This document shows positions 44,341 through 54,260 of a stretch of 64,000 nt of DNA, one piece after another. The stretch's first letter is position 1, and every line of letters begins with the position of its first letter. The notes beneath the pieces are model-generated. The model had not been told where the DNA came from. It did no database searches and saw nothing but the letters and a program-made list of their open reading frames with translations. The DNA is taken from assembly GCA_963745205.1 (NCBI GenBank), contig CAVUWX010000011.1:1-64000 (forward strand), written 5' to 3'. The position numbers were made by a program, and so were the translations under genes. The stretch comes from Hyphomicrobium_A sp963745205. Its GTDB lineage: Bacteria; Pseudomonadota; Alphaproteobacteria; Rhizobiales; Hyphomicrobiaceae.

Positions 44341-45012
44341 TTATTGGGCGGCGCGCGATTGGCAGAGCTGCGGCAGTGACTTACCGTTGAACCACAGCTC
44401 GTAGCTGTTAGGACTGTTCGTGGCCGCCCACTCACTCGTTGATAGGTCCTGGACCGGGAGCTGGAGCCCTAGCGTTCCGAATAGTCCCACGATCTGCTGT
44501 GCGCGTACTTTGTCCTCGGCATGGAAGAAGCGCAGCTCCTGGGTTGAGGTGGCGTAGCCCTCGAATTTGCGCACCGCCGGAAAGTTCATATTTGCCTTGT
44601 CGACATCCTTGAACCCATCGCGCAGCCGCATGAGACAGTCGTAAGTCTCCTCGTTCGGCACATGGGCGAAGACGCGCGCTGGCCGCCTCTCCAGTGCGAG
44701 ACGATAGGCCTGCGCTACCTTGGGGTTCTCCTTAGCAGCATTCAGAATTGCCACCTCCAACATGGGAAGGAGCTCGTGGTTCTCGGCCGTTGACGCATAG
44801 TCGATCTGGGCGGCGAGAAACTCCACCGGCACCTTGCCGTTTCTGGCGAGGTACTCGAACATGGCGATGCCGTACTTCTGCTTTTCCGGCGACTTGTCCG
44901 TTACGAGTTCGATCATGGTTTTGAGGTCACCGACATCCTGCTGCCAGCGCGTCCAGTACCAGCCCATCGCCGCCACCGACAGCGGCACCAGCGCGATCGA
45001 CAGCAGCTCCAT
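44341..45012 (-). CDS. membrane-anchored protein, 223 aa
   Basis: From ATG 45012, one N-terminal transmembrane segment ('LLSIALVPLSVAAMGWYWTR') is followed by a cytosolic or periplasmic domain ('YGIAMFEYLARNGKVPVEFL', 'RLALERRPARVFAHVPNEET', 'ALEVAILNAA'-like helices). It reads as a helical-repeat region followed by an alpha/beta part ('VRAQQIVGLFGTLGLQLPVQ'). Not recognised. It is the last gene before the attachment copy. Confidence 0.6.
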   Translation of the reverse strand: MELLSIALVPLSVAAMGWYWTRWQQDVGDLKTMIELVTDKSPEKQKYGIAMFEYLARNGKVPVEFLAAQIDYASTAENHELLPMLEVAILNAAKENPKVAQAYRLALERRPARVFAHVPNEETYDCLMRLRDGFKDVDKANMNFPAVRKFEGYATSTQELRFFHAEDKVRAQQIVGLFGTLGLQLPVQDLSTSEWAATNSPNSYELWFNGKSLPQLCQSRAAQ

Positions 45013-45249
45013 GAACGTGCGCCCCCACTGAGGCTTGATTTTCAACCGCGCGGATCGAGATCCCCGACGCAGCAACAGCCGTAGCTGCAGACGCCATCTC
45101 TGCGACCTGTCGGACAATGTAGACCAATCCACGGCGCCCACTCCGTTGTACAAACCGGCAGCCCGCACGGGAGTTCTCAGGCCTTAGTAAGAATCCTTTG
45201 TACAACGTATTTCGTTGACCCCGAGGTGGTTAGAGGGGGTCGGACCTAA

Positions 45250-45294
45250 CTTCTAAGCAGAGGGTCGCAGGTTCAAATCCTGCCGGGATCGCCA
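45250..45294 (+). repeat. tRNA-Arg(TCT) 3'-end attachment copy 3
   Basis: Same 45 bp as 18501-18545. The bases after CCA (ACTAGC) also match those after the tRNA end at position 34. Only the 3' half of the tRNA is present. Boundary between units 2 and 3. Confidence 0.88.
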
Positions 45295-46084
45295 ACTAGC
45301 GCAATCCTTTAGCGATCTCGTTGAGCGAGAGCCTCTAAGAGTTTTGCAATCGGTTTTGCAAACTCGCGTTCGTGCCGCTAAAGCGCGGCACCCTCTTGAG
45401 ACGCGATTTTGAGTGATCTCGTAGAACCTCACGGGCCGACGGAGAATTCGAGAGCGCCGCCATCGGCGGAAAGGGAACAGCTCGCCTTCTCGCGCAAGGG
45501 TTCCGGCGTGCAGTCAGATGCGCCTTGGTGCGCGAATTCGTGGGAATCGTCGGGTGCGATCGCTTCATTCGGAAACGCGAACCCCTTCGCGCTAGGGGTA
45601 AAGACAGGCGCATGGATCTCAGGTTTGAGCGCGAGCGTCACTTTCGAGCCAGCACTGGCACCGATCGCGAGCAAAGGTGTCAGTTCCGCGCCGAGGGCGC
45701 GCTTCTGCTCGCGCGTAAAGTCAAGGCTAGAAACAAGAAAGCTGCCATCGTCAACGCAGGACTTTTGGGCGATTCCGGTCTCAGGGTAATATTTCTTGAT
45801 GACGGTCTGATCGGCGACAGAGAGCGTTGGATGAAGATCGGAGCAACACGTAGGTCGCGGGCTTTGCTGTTTGAACAGAGTTATCGGCAAAACGTAGTGC
45901 ATAACGGAGGCATTATCGTATGTTGAGACTTCGATATTTTTGTCAAGGAGCACCTTGAATATCTCGCGGATTTGCTCAGGAGGCATCGGAGCATAATCCG
46001 CGTAAGCGACTTGCGGGGAAGTATGCACTTGACAAAGACGTCTTGAGCGCATATCTACAGGTTCAACCGATTGGAGTTGAGCCA

Positions 46085-46330
46085 ATGGAACGTGTCATTG
46101 TGCTGGAACCCGGCATCAACAAAATCACAGAGCGTTGGCACTTTGAGTGCAGGGTGACGGGCGCTTCTGAGCCGAAATATATCGTTCGCGGAATAGTTCT
46201 AAATCCCGAACGGACAGCTCCACGTCGTCAGCCAGACCAACCGGCCACCACTCTGGTTTTGTCCATGTCTCGGCATGAAGCGGCCGAGCTGGCCGTAGCC
46301 ATTTCCGATGTCTTGAAGAAGACCAGCTAA
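46085..46330 (+). CDS. passenger protein in the IS1595-type element
   Basis: 81 aa, MERVIVLEPGINKITERWHF..., with beta-like strands and a helical end ('SRHEAAELAVAISDVLKKTS'). Not recognised. It lies between the left terminal repeat and the transposase, so it moves with the element. Confidence 0.5.
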   Translation: MERVIVLEPGINKITERWHFECRVTGASEPKYIVRGIVLNPERTAPRRQPDQPATTLVLSMSRHEAAELAVAISDVLKKTS

Positions 46331-46386
46331 GCGCTGCCCACAGAATGGCGAGTCCATAGCGACATAGCTTGAGGCGGTATTGAACC

Positions 46387-47327
46387 ATGTCAGTCGATCC
46401 CCGGGACCCGATGTTCCACGATGAAGAAAAGGCGCGCGAGTATTTCGAAGCGCAGCGCTGGCCTGACGGCCCAATGTGCCCACATTGCGGCTCCGACCAC
46501 GTACATCGCCTAGAGGGCGATGCGCACCGCGCTGGCCTGTTACAGTGCAACGATTGCCTTGGGCAGTTCTCGGTGACGCTCAACAGCGTCATGGAAAGCA
46601 GCCACATCCCGCTGACGAAGTGGGCTCTCGGCTTCCACAAGATGGCCGCCAGCAAGAAGGGTATTTCAGCTAAGCAGCTACAGCGCGAGCTTGGACCTTG
46701 GCAGCTACCGCACGGCTTGGTTCATGGCCATGCGCTTGCGCGAAGCCATGGGCATCGGCCCCAAGGGCGGCAAGATCGGCGGCTCCGGTAAAGTCGTGGA
46801 GAGCGACGAGACGTTCGTCGGCGGCAAGAAGAAGAACGTCCATCGGGGTAAGCCGGAGCCGAAGAAGCACGCGGTGCATGCGCTCGTAGAGCGCGGCGGC
46901 GAAGTGCGGGCGAAGCACGTCCCGGACGTAAGCGCCAAGACGCTGCGCAAGGCGATTGCGAAGAACGTCGATCCCAAGTCCACCATGAACACCGACGACG
47001 CGCTCGCCTACTACCACATGAGCAGCGAGTTCGCCGCCCATGGCGTCGTCAATCACTCAAGGGGCGAGTACGTCAGTAAGGACGGCAAGGCTCACATTCA
47101 GAGCGCGAGAGTTGTTCTTCGCCATCCTCAAGCGCGGCGTCACTGGCACCTTCCACAGCGTTTCCGAGCAGCATCTTGGCCGCTACGTGGACGAGTTTGC
47201 CTTCCGCTGGAATACGCGATCATCGCTCGGCATCGAGGATGCGGAACGCGCCCGGCTTATGGTCAAGGGGGCCGCCGGCAAGCGGCTAACCTATCAAGGG
47301 CCTGATGAAAAGAAAGGAGCGACCTAG
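46387..47327 (+). pseudogene. IS1595-family transposase, two frameshifts
   Basis: The N-terminal zinc ribbon is present ('MCPHCGSDHVHRLEGDAHRA', 'LQCNDCLGQFSVTLNSVME'). The catalytic part has 'GGSGKVVESDETFVGGKKKN' (first Asp), 'STMNTDDALAYYHM' (second Asp) and 'GTFHSVSEQHLGRYVDEFAF'. Frame changes occur near 46690 and near 47105. The pieces cover the full family length in order, so the gene was recently intact or the shifts are sequence errors. Confidence 0.85.
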
Positions 47328-47486
47328 CGGGGCTTCTTTGAGGAAGGGGCGGAAGTCTTAGGTTTCCGCTTCCCTAGCTTCATGTCTTTGTGAGGCTTGG
47401 GAGGCGTGTTGAGGGCGCGGCGCACGGCTTCGTCGCGGCGGCGCGCGATTTCATTCGGAGAGAGTTGTTCGGAGTTTATTTTCCCC

Positions 47487-47880
47487 ATGGCCGAGTTGAC
47501 AAAGCCTCCCCTCTACCAATCTGTCCTTGAGCGCCACCCAGAACACGTTCACGCCATCGGAATGATCTCCATCGAGATGGCAAACCTAGACATATTTTTG
47601 GGTGAGATGCTAGGCGGGGATTTTTAGCATAGCGCCTACTTATGCGCGTATTGTTTATCTCACGCCCCGTTCGAATTTCGGGAGGCTAAGAGATTATCGA
47701 GAACGCTGCTGCGGCCGTTCTTGAGGCTGGCTCAACTGGGCTCAAGCACATTGAGTTGTTGGTTGGAAGAGCCAGAACGATTGTAGGCAAGCGGCACGAG
47801 TATATTCATCACGCATGGGTGGTTGTTGAAGAGACGGGCGATGTCCACCTGAGTGAGATGGTGAGCGACCCCGCCGTTTA
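47487..47880 (+). pseudogene. degraded passenger gene in the IS1595-type element
   Basis: Starts MAELTKPPLYQSVLERHPEH and stops early after 'LGEMLGGDF'. Farther on, other frames continue with 'RLIYLTPRSNFGRL' and 'TGLKHIELLVGRARTIVGKR', 'HEYIHHAWVVVEE'. Together these read as one helical protein of unknown function broken by a stop and frameshifts. Confidence 0.55.
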
Positions 47881-48607
47881 TGCGGGATTCGGCGTATCTT
47901 TGTCAAGTGCATACTTCCCGACTTGCGGATCGATCTGATCCCAGCATTTCGCCTGCGGATTTTGATGCTCGTGCTCCAATCCAAGTGCGTGGCCCATCTC
48001 GTGCAGCACAGCATACTTGAACTCAGGTGAGTTCGAGTTCTTGCTGAAGCTTTGGGGATTTACGTTCAACGAAACGTCACTTTTGCCGCATTCGGTATCA
48101 GGCCGCGTACTGTTCTTTCCGACACATCCCCAATTTCCGGCAAGTTCACCATCCGATGTTTCGCGAAACGCGACCCGGATAGCCTCATCTCTGTTGCCTG
48201 AACACTTATTGAAACCCGGTGGCACACCGAACTCCAAGTACTCCGGCCGATAGCTCAGCCAAATCTTGCTCTCCTCAACGAAGGCGCTGCGATACGTCGT
48301 GTCGTCATCGACAAAGCAGACCTTCAAAGGTTTGGTCCCGTCCCAAACTTCGCATTTATTTATTAGACTGAACACGTGCGGCGCAAACGCATCGAAGCGC
48401 GGAATGACCTGCTTCGACAAATTGAGCCGGTCCTTCATTGCCGGCGTCATCGCATTCGCGCCCTTTAAGTGCAGGGAATCCGCGCCCGCGCCGGCCGAGA
48501 GCGCAGTCAGTGAAGCAATAAGTCCCAGCCCAAAAATGTACAACTGGCGATCCATAAAATAGCCCTCAAAAGCCCAACGCCCATCTCGGTTTGTCGTGCG
48601 CCTTTTT

Positions 48608-49579
48608 CTATTCGGCGCTCTGGCAATGAGCGTCGATTTCCTTGTCCAGTCCACATATCTTCGCATCACTCCAACTCGCCTGCCATGCCCTTACGAACCG
48701 CACGAAGGTAGGCGCCGAGGTGCGCGCGATGTACGATACGCTTTGAGAGACATAGCTCGCCGAGTTCACACCAACGATTACACGCGGCCCGTCGTAGGGG
48801 TCGTCGGAAAAATAGCGATAGGCGGCGCCGCCGCTATCCCCGGGACACAGAACGCTGCTGTCAATGTTGAATTGCTGACCAAGCGTAACCAGTTGCGGGG
48901 AGGCGCGGGCAACTGTCGACAGCCCGGCCCGGATATTTCCGTCTATGATTTCGGACGTCCTGCTCGAACAGCCAAACCCGGACAGCAGCACACGGTCGCG
49001 CGGAAGCACCTCGCGCGGATTCAGACTGAGGCGCTGAAAGCGGACACGAGTTCTTTCATGATTGCCGCTCCACATCTTCACCACCACAGAATCTGGAAAC
49101 GGTCCGGAAAGATGGCAAAGGCCATAGTCAAACTGACTGAAGAAGCCCTGGGAGCGGTACATGGGGTGTTGCTCGCACGTGGCACGGACTTGCGTGGGAA
49201 GTCCGGCGTCGTCCTTCCCGGTATCGATGTCGATTTTGTCGAATTGCTCGATGCAGTGAGCGGCGGTCAGAAGCACCTGCGGCCCGATCAACGTCCCCGT
49301 GCAGCCGAGCGTCCCGGTCATATCGATAGTAAAGGGCCAATGGCTGGGCTTTTCCGTACCGTTGGGACCATAACTATCGAGGGCTATCTCGCCGGGACGG
49401 AGCGGCGGCGGGACTTGTATTATCACCCGTCTTGCACCAGCGGGTACCCCGCCGGGCGCAGCCTTGCCTCGGAGGGACTCTGGAGCGCCGGCGTAGCGGA
49501 AAAGAGGAATTTGGTCTTGCGCCATCAAAGGATGAGCTGAGCCGAGAGTGATGGCCACGCACGCTCCAAATTTGTGCAA
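48608..49579 (-). CDS. secreted trypsin-like serine protease (S1 family)
   Basis: 323 aa with a signal peptide ('VAITLGSAHPLMAQ'). The catalytic triad is visible: His in 'VLLTAAHCIEQFD', Asp in 'FDYGLCHLSGPFP' and Ser in 'LCPGDSGGAAYRYF'. Several Cys pairs would form disulphides. It sits between a lipoprotein gene and the metzincin gene on the same strand, so the operon encoded two exported proteases of different mechanism. Confidence 0.9.
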   Translation of the reverse strand: MHKFGACVAITLGSAHPLMAQDQIPLFRYAGAPESLRGKAAPGGVPAGARRVIIQVPPPLRPGEIALDSYGPNGTEKPSHWPFTIDMTGTLGCTGTLIGPQVLLTAAHCIEQFDKIDIDTGKDDAGLPTQVRATCEQHPMYRSQGFFSQFDYGLCHLSGPFPDSVVVKMWSGNHERTRVRFQRLSLNPREVLPRDRVLLSGFGCSSRTSEIIDGNIRAGLSTVARASPQLVTLGQQFNIDSSVLCPGDSGGAAYRYFSDDPYDGPRVIVGVNSASYVSQSVSYIARTSAPTFVRFVRAWQASWSDAKICGLDKEIDAHCQSAE

Positions 49580-49676
49580 ACGCCATCTTCCCCGTAGGGA
49601 CCCCGCGCGAACTCAGGGCCTGTGGGCAATTACGAAGATGCCGGTGCGCCACACGCATAGCATTGACAGCCTGGAT

Positions 49677-50873
49677 TTATTTATTAGCGCCCGTAACTCC
49701 CGTAACGAGATTGACAAATGATCCCGTTTCATCTTGCGCGGAGCACGATAGATTGTAGGTTTGCATGGTATCCAAACCAACGCTCGGGCTTAGCCCTTGC
49801 TCGAGCGCACTTATCTTAGTATTGGCGTCGTTTAAGGATTGAGTATTCTTTTCTAACTCGGAAAGGATTGCATCCTTGCCACTATTGCTTCCGGAGAACG
49901 CCGTCGACAATGCGGAGCTTGGCGTAACCAAGGCAGCATAAATGACATTCAACGGAAGCAAGCTGGCTCCTTCTACTTCGCTCGGCTTGCGGATCACCGC
50001 GCCGATGAGAACGCCATCGTTGAACTTGAACTTAGAGATCTTGTGGACGAGGGCGGCGCGCGTAATGCCGATCGCCCCGATGTCATATGGATTTATGACC
50101 TTAGCGTAATTCACGTCCACGCGCTCCCCATGGAGCTTGAGATCGATCGGCACGTCCAATTGCGTGCGATAGCATATGCCATCGGCTGTACAGCGATCGG
50201 TCCACGCTTGCGGGCCGCAGTCCTCGCCGAAGCGGCAGCCCACAGGCAAGGGAGCCATATTGTGTTTGAAGATCGCGAACATGCGGGTGAAATCGAGCTC
50301 GACGTCCTCTCCGAATGTGTCTTGCATCGCCCGATTGAAGGACACGCGGTCAGCATTGCTCAGGGGGTCGATGCGCCCGGTATAGGCGCGCACGACGAGT
50401 GCTGATTTGCCGTTAGTATCCGTAGTGATCCCTGTTTTCCTTGGACCTCCAATGGACCCGGCGATGAAGCGCGCGATATTGAATACCACTTCCGCGGTGC
50501 GGTCGTCGGACGCGAAGTTGACGTCCTGCAGCAACCCCGTCGGTGAGCGCGAGATGCACAGGCGATCGTCGCTCATTGCGCTCGGATTGTATTTCGCGAC
50601 GTAACGCTGGCCCGCGTCGGGAATTGAAACGCTCTCGATGTCCCCGAGCTCGTCATATACGTCAACCGGGGTCTGGGCGCTGCCTGCCTTTTTCGGCCTT
50701 CCGATCTGGTACCAGGTGCGGCCCTCCGCGGTGTACTGGACGACGGTGATAGTGAGCAGCGATCGCGGCAGATGATAAACGATGCCCTGCCCGAACTCCG
50801 CACTCCCTATTCCGACGCAGCCAGCGATCAGGGCCGTTCCGCTCGCAAGCAAGCCCCGTACAAGCATACGCAT
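49677..50873 (-). CDS. large lipoprotein of unknown function
   Basis: 398 aa with lipoprotein signal 'MRMLVRGLLASGTALIAGCV' (lipobox IAGC). The body is mixed alpha/beta ('SLLTITVVQYTAEGRTWYQI', 'VVFNIARFIAGSIGGP', 'DVNYAKVINPYDIGAIGITR') and includes a short coiled coil near residue 340 ('DAILSELEKNTQSLNDANTK'). Not recognised. It is downstream of two small secreted-protein genes and upstream of the protease genes. Confidence 0.75.
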   Translation of the reverse strand: MRMLVRGLLASGTALIAGCVGIGSAEFGQGIVYHLPRSLLTITVVQYTAEGRTWYQIGRPKKAGSAQTPVDVYDELGDIESVSIPDAGQRYVAKYNPSAMSDDRLCISRSPTGLLQDVNFASDDRTAEVVFNIARFIAGSIGGPRKTGITTDTNGKSALVVRAYTGRIDPLSNADRVSFNRAMQDTFGEDVELDFTRMFAIFKHNMAPLPVGCRFGEDCGPQAWTDRCTADGICYRTQLDVPIDLKLHGERVDVNYAKVINPYDIGAIGITRAALVHKISKFKFNDGVLIGAVIRKPSEVEGASLLPLNVIYAALVTPSSALSTAFSGSNSGKDAILSELEKNTQSLNDANTKISALEQGLSPSVGLDTMQTYNLSCSAQDETGSFVNLVTGVTGANK

Positions 50874-50944
50874 TTACAAACTCCTTGAAACAAATCGAGC
50901 GAAGCGTTCGGTCGACGTCGCTCCCAAGCCAGATTTCATGACCC

Positions 50945-51557
50945 CTATTCGCACAGCAGGTAGACTGTCTGCGTGTTCGAGGCAGGCTTCAATTGAGGCT
51001 TCCCGGCTTGACCGCAGCGGTAAAGGACAAGCGCGTGGCGATCGTTTACAGGCGCAGTTGCCGCAGGGAAACCGCACATCTGATCAAGTTGCACTGTGAG
51101 CGTGCAGGAGGTTTTCGTCTGTTTAAACGCGCGCCTCCATTGCACCTTGAAGCCATTGTAGTCCCCCGCACACGGACCGAAAGGAGCTGGCATCCCAGGA
51201 TTCTCTGAGGTAGTCCTTGTGCAGGCAGAATTCCGGTACAGCTTCATCGAACTGGCAGCGAAATCTCACGTAATCCTTTGCCGGGCAGTACCGCCCGCTC
51301 CCGTTGCTCGGTACGAAATCCTTTAGACTGATGGCACCCGGGCTGGCCTGCCAGCGCTGCTCGACCTGCCGCAGCACCTCGGATTCTCCGTAGAGCGCGT
51401 CGAGAATTTCCACCGCATTGGCGGCGTTCGGAGGAGGCGCCTCCTCCGGCTTAGCTGCAAGGACTACCCCCGCCCGCAGGGCGTCCTCTGCCGCTGCCTT
51501 GGCCTTGAGGTAGGCACCCTCGAGCACTTGGTTTTGCTTGACCAAGTTGGCGCTCAT
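50945..51557 (-). pseudogene. hypothetical protein B of the exported-protein operon, frameshifted
   Basis: ATG 51557 overlaps the stop of gene A (ATGA). The first frame gives 'MSANLVKQNQVLEGAYLKAK' through 'FDEAVPEFCLHKDYLRE', and near 51200 the coding switches to a frame reading 'NPGMPAPFGPCAGDYNGFKV' to the end 'SNTQTVYLLCE'. The product would have about 200 aa with several Cys. No signal peptide is seen. Function unknown. Confidence 0.65.
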
Positions 51558-52116
51558 ATCGGCGGCATATACTGTTTCAGACTGTCCGCCTTGCCCGGGT
51601 CGGGCACGAAGACCTTCCGGAGCTCTGCAATGGCCTGGACTGCCTTATCTAGATCGGCGGAGACGTCGAGCTCGCTCGCGAAGCTCTCGCAGTCTTGGTT
51701 TTGTTCAATTGCGCTGCAAAATTATTGGCCTTTGCCGCCGCCACCTTGTTCTTAAGCGTGTCCAAAGCCGTCGATATCTTCTGGAAGTCGGCGGAGACGG
51801 CATCTATCTGCGGCTTTTGCTTCCCCCACGTCTCGTCGGCAAAGGCAGGATCAAGCGCGCCGTAAAACTCGTTGATTGCGTTCTGTAATTCTCCGTAAGC
51901 CTTTTCATAATCCGCGAGGCGGGCTGCGCATTCCGGCGGCACCATGAGCTTCGGGCAATACCCCGGAGCTTTCAGCGCATTACTTCTCGAAAACAATGAA
52001 TTTTCATCAGCTTGGGCGCCAATGACGCTTGCGATGACCATCACCGCAACGGCGATGAACAGCGTGCGATGGAACGCCGACAGCAGGCCGTTAGTCCAAA
52101 AAAAGAATTTACGCAT
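51554..52116 (-). pseudogene. hypothetical secreted protein A, frameshifted
   Basis: Starts MRKFFFWTNGLLSAFHRTLF with a signal-like segment ('FIAVAVMVIASVIGAQADEN'), then helices ('ADYEKAYGELQNAINEFYGA', 'ISTALDTLKNKVAAAKANNF'). Near 51715 the frame changes; the continuing frame reads 'IEQNQDCESFASELDVSADL' to 'SLKQYMPPI' and stops at 51554, coupling to gene B. The unshifted frame ends at 51649. First gene of the operon. Confidence 0.65.
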
Positions 52117-52484
52117 ATACGCCCCCTGCCCCTAAAAGGGACGTTGGTACATTCACCTTAGGGAGCCGAGTTATCTACAACAAAAATACACTCAAAGTGC
52201 CTTTGTTCTTTAGCAGGGCGGATGTGCAACAGTCGAAACTCCGCCCGACAACCATTGGATTTGGTTTAAAGCGCGGTCATGGACAAAGGAAAAACGTTTT
52301 AAAGAACAACGGTTTATTCAAATGGCTCTTCGACAAAAACTAGAAAAGCACAATGAAGTAATTGAATTCGCGAGAAGATGCGTTATCCGGTTAACCGCAA
52401 GTGCGGCTGCTTATGAGGTATCGTTACGGGTGAGCTACGCCACCTTTCGAACCTGAAGCAGAACTGTACTGCCGATTTCTGAGT
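52117..52484. other. intergenic, promoter side of the exported-protein operon
   Basis: About 370 bp, noticeably more AT-rich than its surroundings. A 44-codon plus-strand frame (52322-52456, MALRQKLEKHNEV...) exists but I cannot support it as a gene. The operon promoter should be here. Confidence 0.35.
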
Positions 52485-52880
52485 TCACGAACCAGCCGGC
52501 ATCACCCGCGCGCTTTCCCACTTGAGGATGGCAGCCGCTGCGAGCTTCTTCTGGTTCACCTGCCGACTGTAGTGCTCGATCATCTGTCGCGACTGGCCTG
52601 TGATCGCTGCAACTTCTGCATCGGTGCAGCCGGCCTCGAGCAGCGTGACGACTGCTGACTTGCGCAGCCCGTGGAAGACGAGACCCGCTTCACGAATAGC
52701 AGCGAGTGGCCCGCTTAGCGCCTTCTGCCAACTCGAGCGGAAGCCATCCGGCTTCCAAGGGACGCCGCGCGTGTTGTCGAGGATCTGCACGGACGTGCGC
52801 TCGATCCCATCGAGAACAGCGAGCAGCTTTTGATGCGCCGGGATGATGATGCCCGTCAGGAGCGCAAACGCCGCCCAGGC
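52485..52880 (-). pseudogene. tyrosine recombinase, C-terminal fragment
   Basis: 'AGLVFHGLRKSAVVTLLEAG' (HxLRK), 'AAITGQSRQMIEHYSRQVNQ' (Tyr) and 'KKLAAAAILKWE' are the end of an integrase catalytic domain. The N-terminal domain and Arg I are missing; upstream the frame enters another gene's remnant. It is 1.4 kb left of attachment copy 4, so it is probably what is left of the unit 3 integrase. Confidence 0.8.
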
Positions 52881-53122
52881 AAGACACATCTTCGCCCGGG
52901 CATTTGCGATGACGACGCGATGATGGGCAGCGACGCCTTGAGCATGTCGAGACCGCCACCGGCGAGCCCATACGCGACCGCAAACTCTTCCGTCGCTGCT
53001 TTCCCCGCACCGAACTGGTAGGCGAACCACGTTGAGATCGCGATACACCCCAGCACGATCAGACCCAGGATCCCCTTGGCGAAGCCACGCCCCAACGCCC
53101 CCGCAACCTTAGTAAGCCACAT
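52880..53122 (-). pseudogene. small membrane protein, 3'-truncated
   Basis: MWLTKVAGALGRGFAKGILG, then a transmembrane segment ('LIVLGCIAISTWFAYQFGAG'). The sequence is natural up to about 'MLKASLPIIA' and then joins the recombinase fragment in another frame, suggesting a deletion fused the two. Function unknown. Confidence 0.5.
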
Positions 53123-53732
53123 ACCCCCGACCCCCTTCGAGTTGGTAGACCACGACAGGACGTCCTGGTTAGCTTTTCGAGAAAACAGGACACCCAGGAA
53201 TCAGGTCTTCCTGCTCACCGCCACACTCGCCAAGCGCCCGTGGCTGCGGCCAGAAGACGATGCCGAACCGCACCTGTGCTTCGCCAACGCCGCTGCGAAG
53301 GCTGAACGTAGCGGTGGCGATGTGCTGCTCGGCTGGACGTTCCACCATCGGTTCGCGGAGGCTATCCCAGGCCCCGGCTATCTCTTCCTTCGGCATCATG
53401 CGGTGTGGCGCCAACCCGACGGTGTTCTCGTCGACGTAACGCCGCACCCTGACCCGAAGCATCACCCCTATGGCATTGAAGGCAGCATCCTATTCTTGGT
53501 GGACCGCGAAGCGCAGCCCATACGGACCGGCAGCCAGATTGTACCGAGGCCGATGCGATTCTTCGCGCTCTCGAGCGACCCGCCAACTTGTCGACTACGT
53601 GAGGGAGTTGAACGACGAGGAGATCGAGACGTGTCGTCGGCTCTATGCGGCCGGCTCAGAGCACAACTCGTAAGCTGTGCACGGCCTGAGCGTGACGCTG
53701 TGCTCAGTCGACTGCCATCACGTGCAACATGA
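53076..53732 (+). CDS. hypothetical protein, C-terminal end probably shifted
   Basis: The middle looks real: 'DAEPHLCFANAAAKAERSGG', 'DVLLGWTFHHRFAEAIPGPG', 'YLFLRHHAVWRQPDGVLVDV' and 'TPHPDPKHH...ILFLVDREA'. This C-x-N...GW...HHAVW...VDVTP pattern occurs in small uncharacterised proteins of islands and phages. The first 40 residues overlap the convergent remnant, so the start is uncertain. After 'MRFFALSSD' the sequence turns Arg/Cys-rich, and another frame may continue. Confidence 0.5.
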   Translation: MAKPRPNAPATLVSHIPPTPFELVDHDRTSWLAFRENRTPRNQVFLLTATLAKRPWLRPEDDAEPHLCFANAAAKAERSGGDVLLGWTFHHRFAEAIPGPGYLFLRHHAVWRQPDGVLVDVTPHPDPKHHPYGIEGSILFLVDREAQPIRTGSQIVPRPMRFFALSSDPPTCRLREGVERRGDRDVSSALCGRLRAQLVSCARPERDAVLSRLPSRAT

Positions 53733-53776
53733 GCGCGATTAGGCCCATTTTACTGGCGCCGGACCATCCCTGGGGC

Positions 53777-53875
53777 GCCCCGGCTGGCGACCGGGGCAAC
53801 AAAGGACCCGGCCGCCGGGAGGGACGACCGGGTTAAGTTAGGGGCTGACGCGCCCCGAAGGGAACAACGGGGCGC
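53777..53875. repeat. three successive perfect hairpins
   Basis: GCCCCGG/CCGGGGC (53777-53797), ACCCGG/CCGGGT (53806-53833) and GCGCCCCG/CGGGGCGC (53850-53875). No U-run follows, so they are not classic terminators. The region has no gene. Confidence 0.5.
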
Positions 53876-53974
53876 TCTCGCCCAATATCAGCGGCGGCTT
53901 ACGTCAGCCTGAATGCCAGAGCCCTGGCTTGCGATGCAGCGCCGGATCGGAAGGGCCGCGCTCGTTCAGAGTCC

Positions 53975-54115
53975 ATGCGTTGGGTCTTCTTGATCTTCTT
54001 GCTCGTCTCGCTGTTTGGCTTCTTGGCGTGGGATATCGCTGAGAACAATGGCCATTACACGAATTGGATCTCCGGCGAGTTCGATGACCTCGGCGAACAA
54101 CTTGGTTTGTGGTAG
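53975..54115 (+). CDS. small membrane protein, 46 aa
   Basis: MRWVFLIFLLVSLFGFLAWD then IAENNGHYTNWISGEFDDLG and a short end (EQLGLW). One transmembrane segment with a polar C-terminal tail. It resembles a widespread type of tiny single-span protein in this group of bacteria. It ends about 145 bp before attachment copy 4. Confidence 0.65.
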   Translation: MRWVFLIFLLVSLFGFLAWDIAENNGHYTNWISGEFDDLGEQLGLW

Positions 54116-54260
54116 CGCCGATCCGGGGGATAAGGACAGTCGTGCTGTCTGGGGCGTTTTGCAAACTCTCGCCTGAAAGACCGGGCTGCCGGAGCAATTG
54201 GGACCACCGTTGCAAAATGAATGTGGTGTGGGAACAGCGGCCTGGGCAGATGCCCTCAAA

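Larger units (their letters stand above)
46016..47919 (+). mobile_element. IS1595-type element, complete ends
   Basis: Terminal inverted repeats of 23 bp at 46016-46038 and 47897-47919 begin GGGAAGTATGCACTTGAC. They are flanked by an exact 8-bp target duplication GACTTGCG (46008-46015 and 47920-47927), the size known for IS1595 elements. Inside are a decayed transposase and two passenger frames. The element interrupts the metalloprotease gene. Confidence 0.88.
45429..48555 (-). pseudogene. secreted metzincin metalloprotease, split by an IS1595-type element
   Basis: The 5' part (48555 to 47920) has a signal peptide and the zinc site 'VLHEMGHALGLEHEHQNP' (HExxHxxGxxH). The 3' part (46015 to 45429) has 'YDNASVMHYVLP', the Met-turn of metzincins, and 'LSVADQTVIKKYYP' typical of astacin-like enzymes. 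The two parts rejoin cleanly as ...WDQIDPQV-AYADYAPMPP once the 1.9-kb insert and one 8-bp repeat are removed. The intact gene would have encoded an exported zinc endopeptidase. It follows the trypsin-like gene by about 50 bp. Confidence 0.85.

Noticed and set aside
52322..52456. 44-codon plus-strand gene
   Set aside because: Lies in an AT-rich gap with a weak start and no similarity that I can name.
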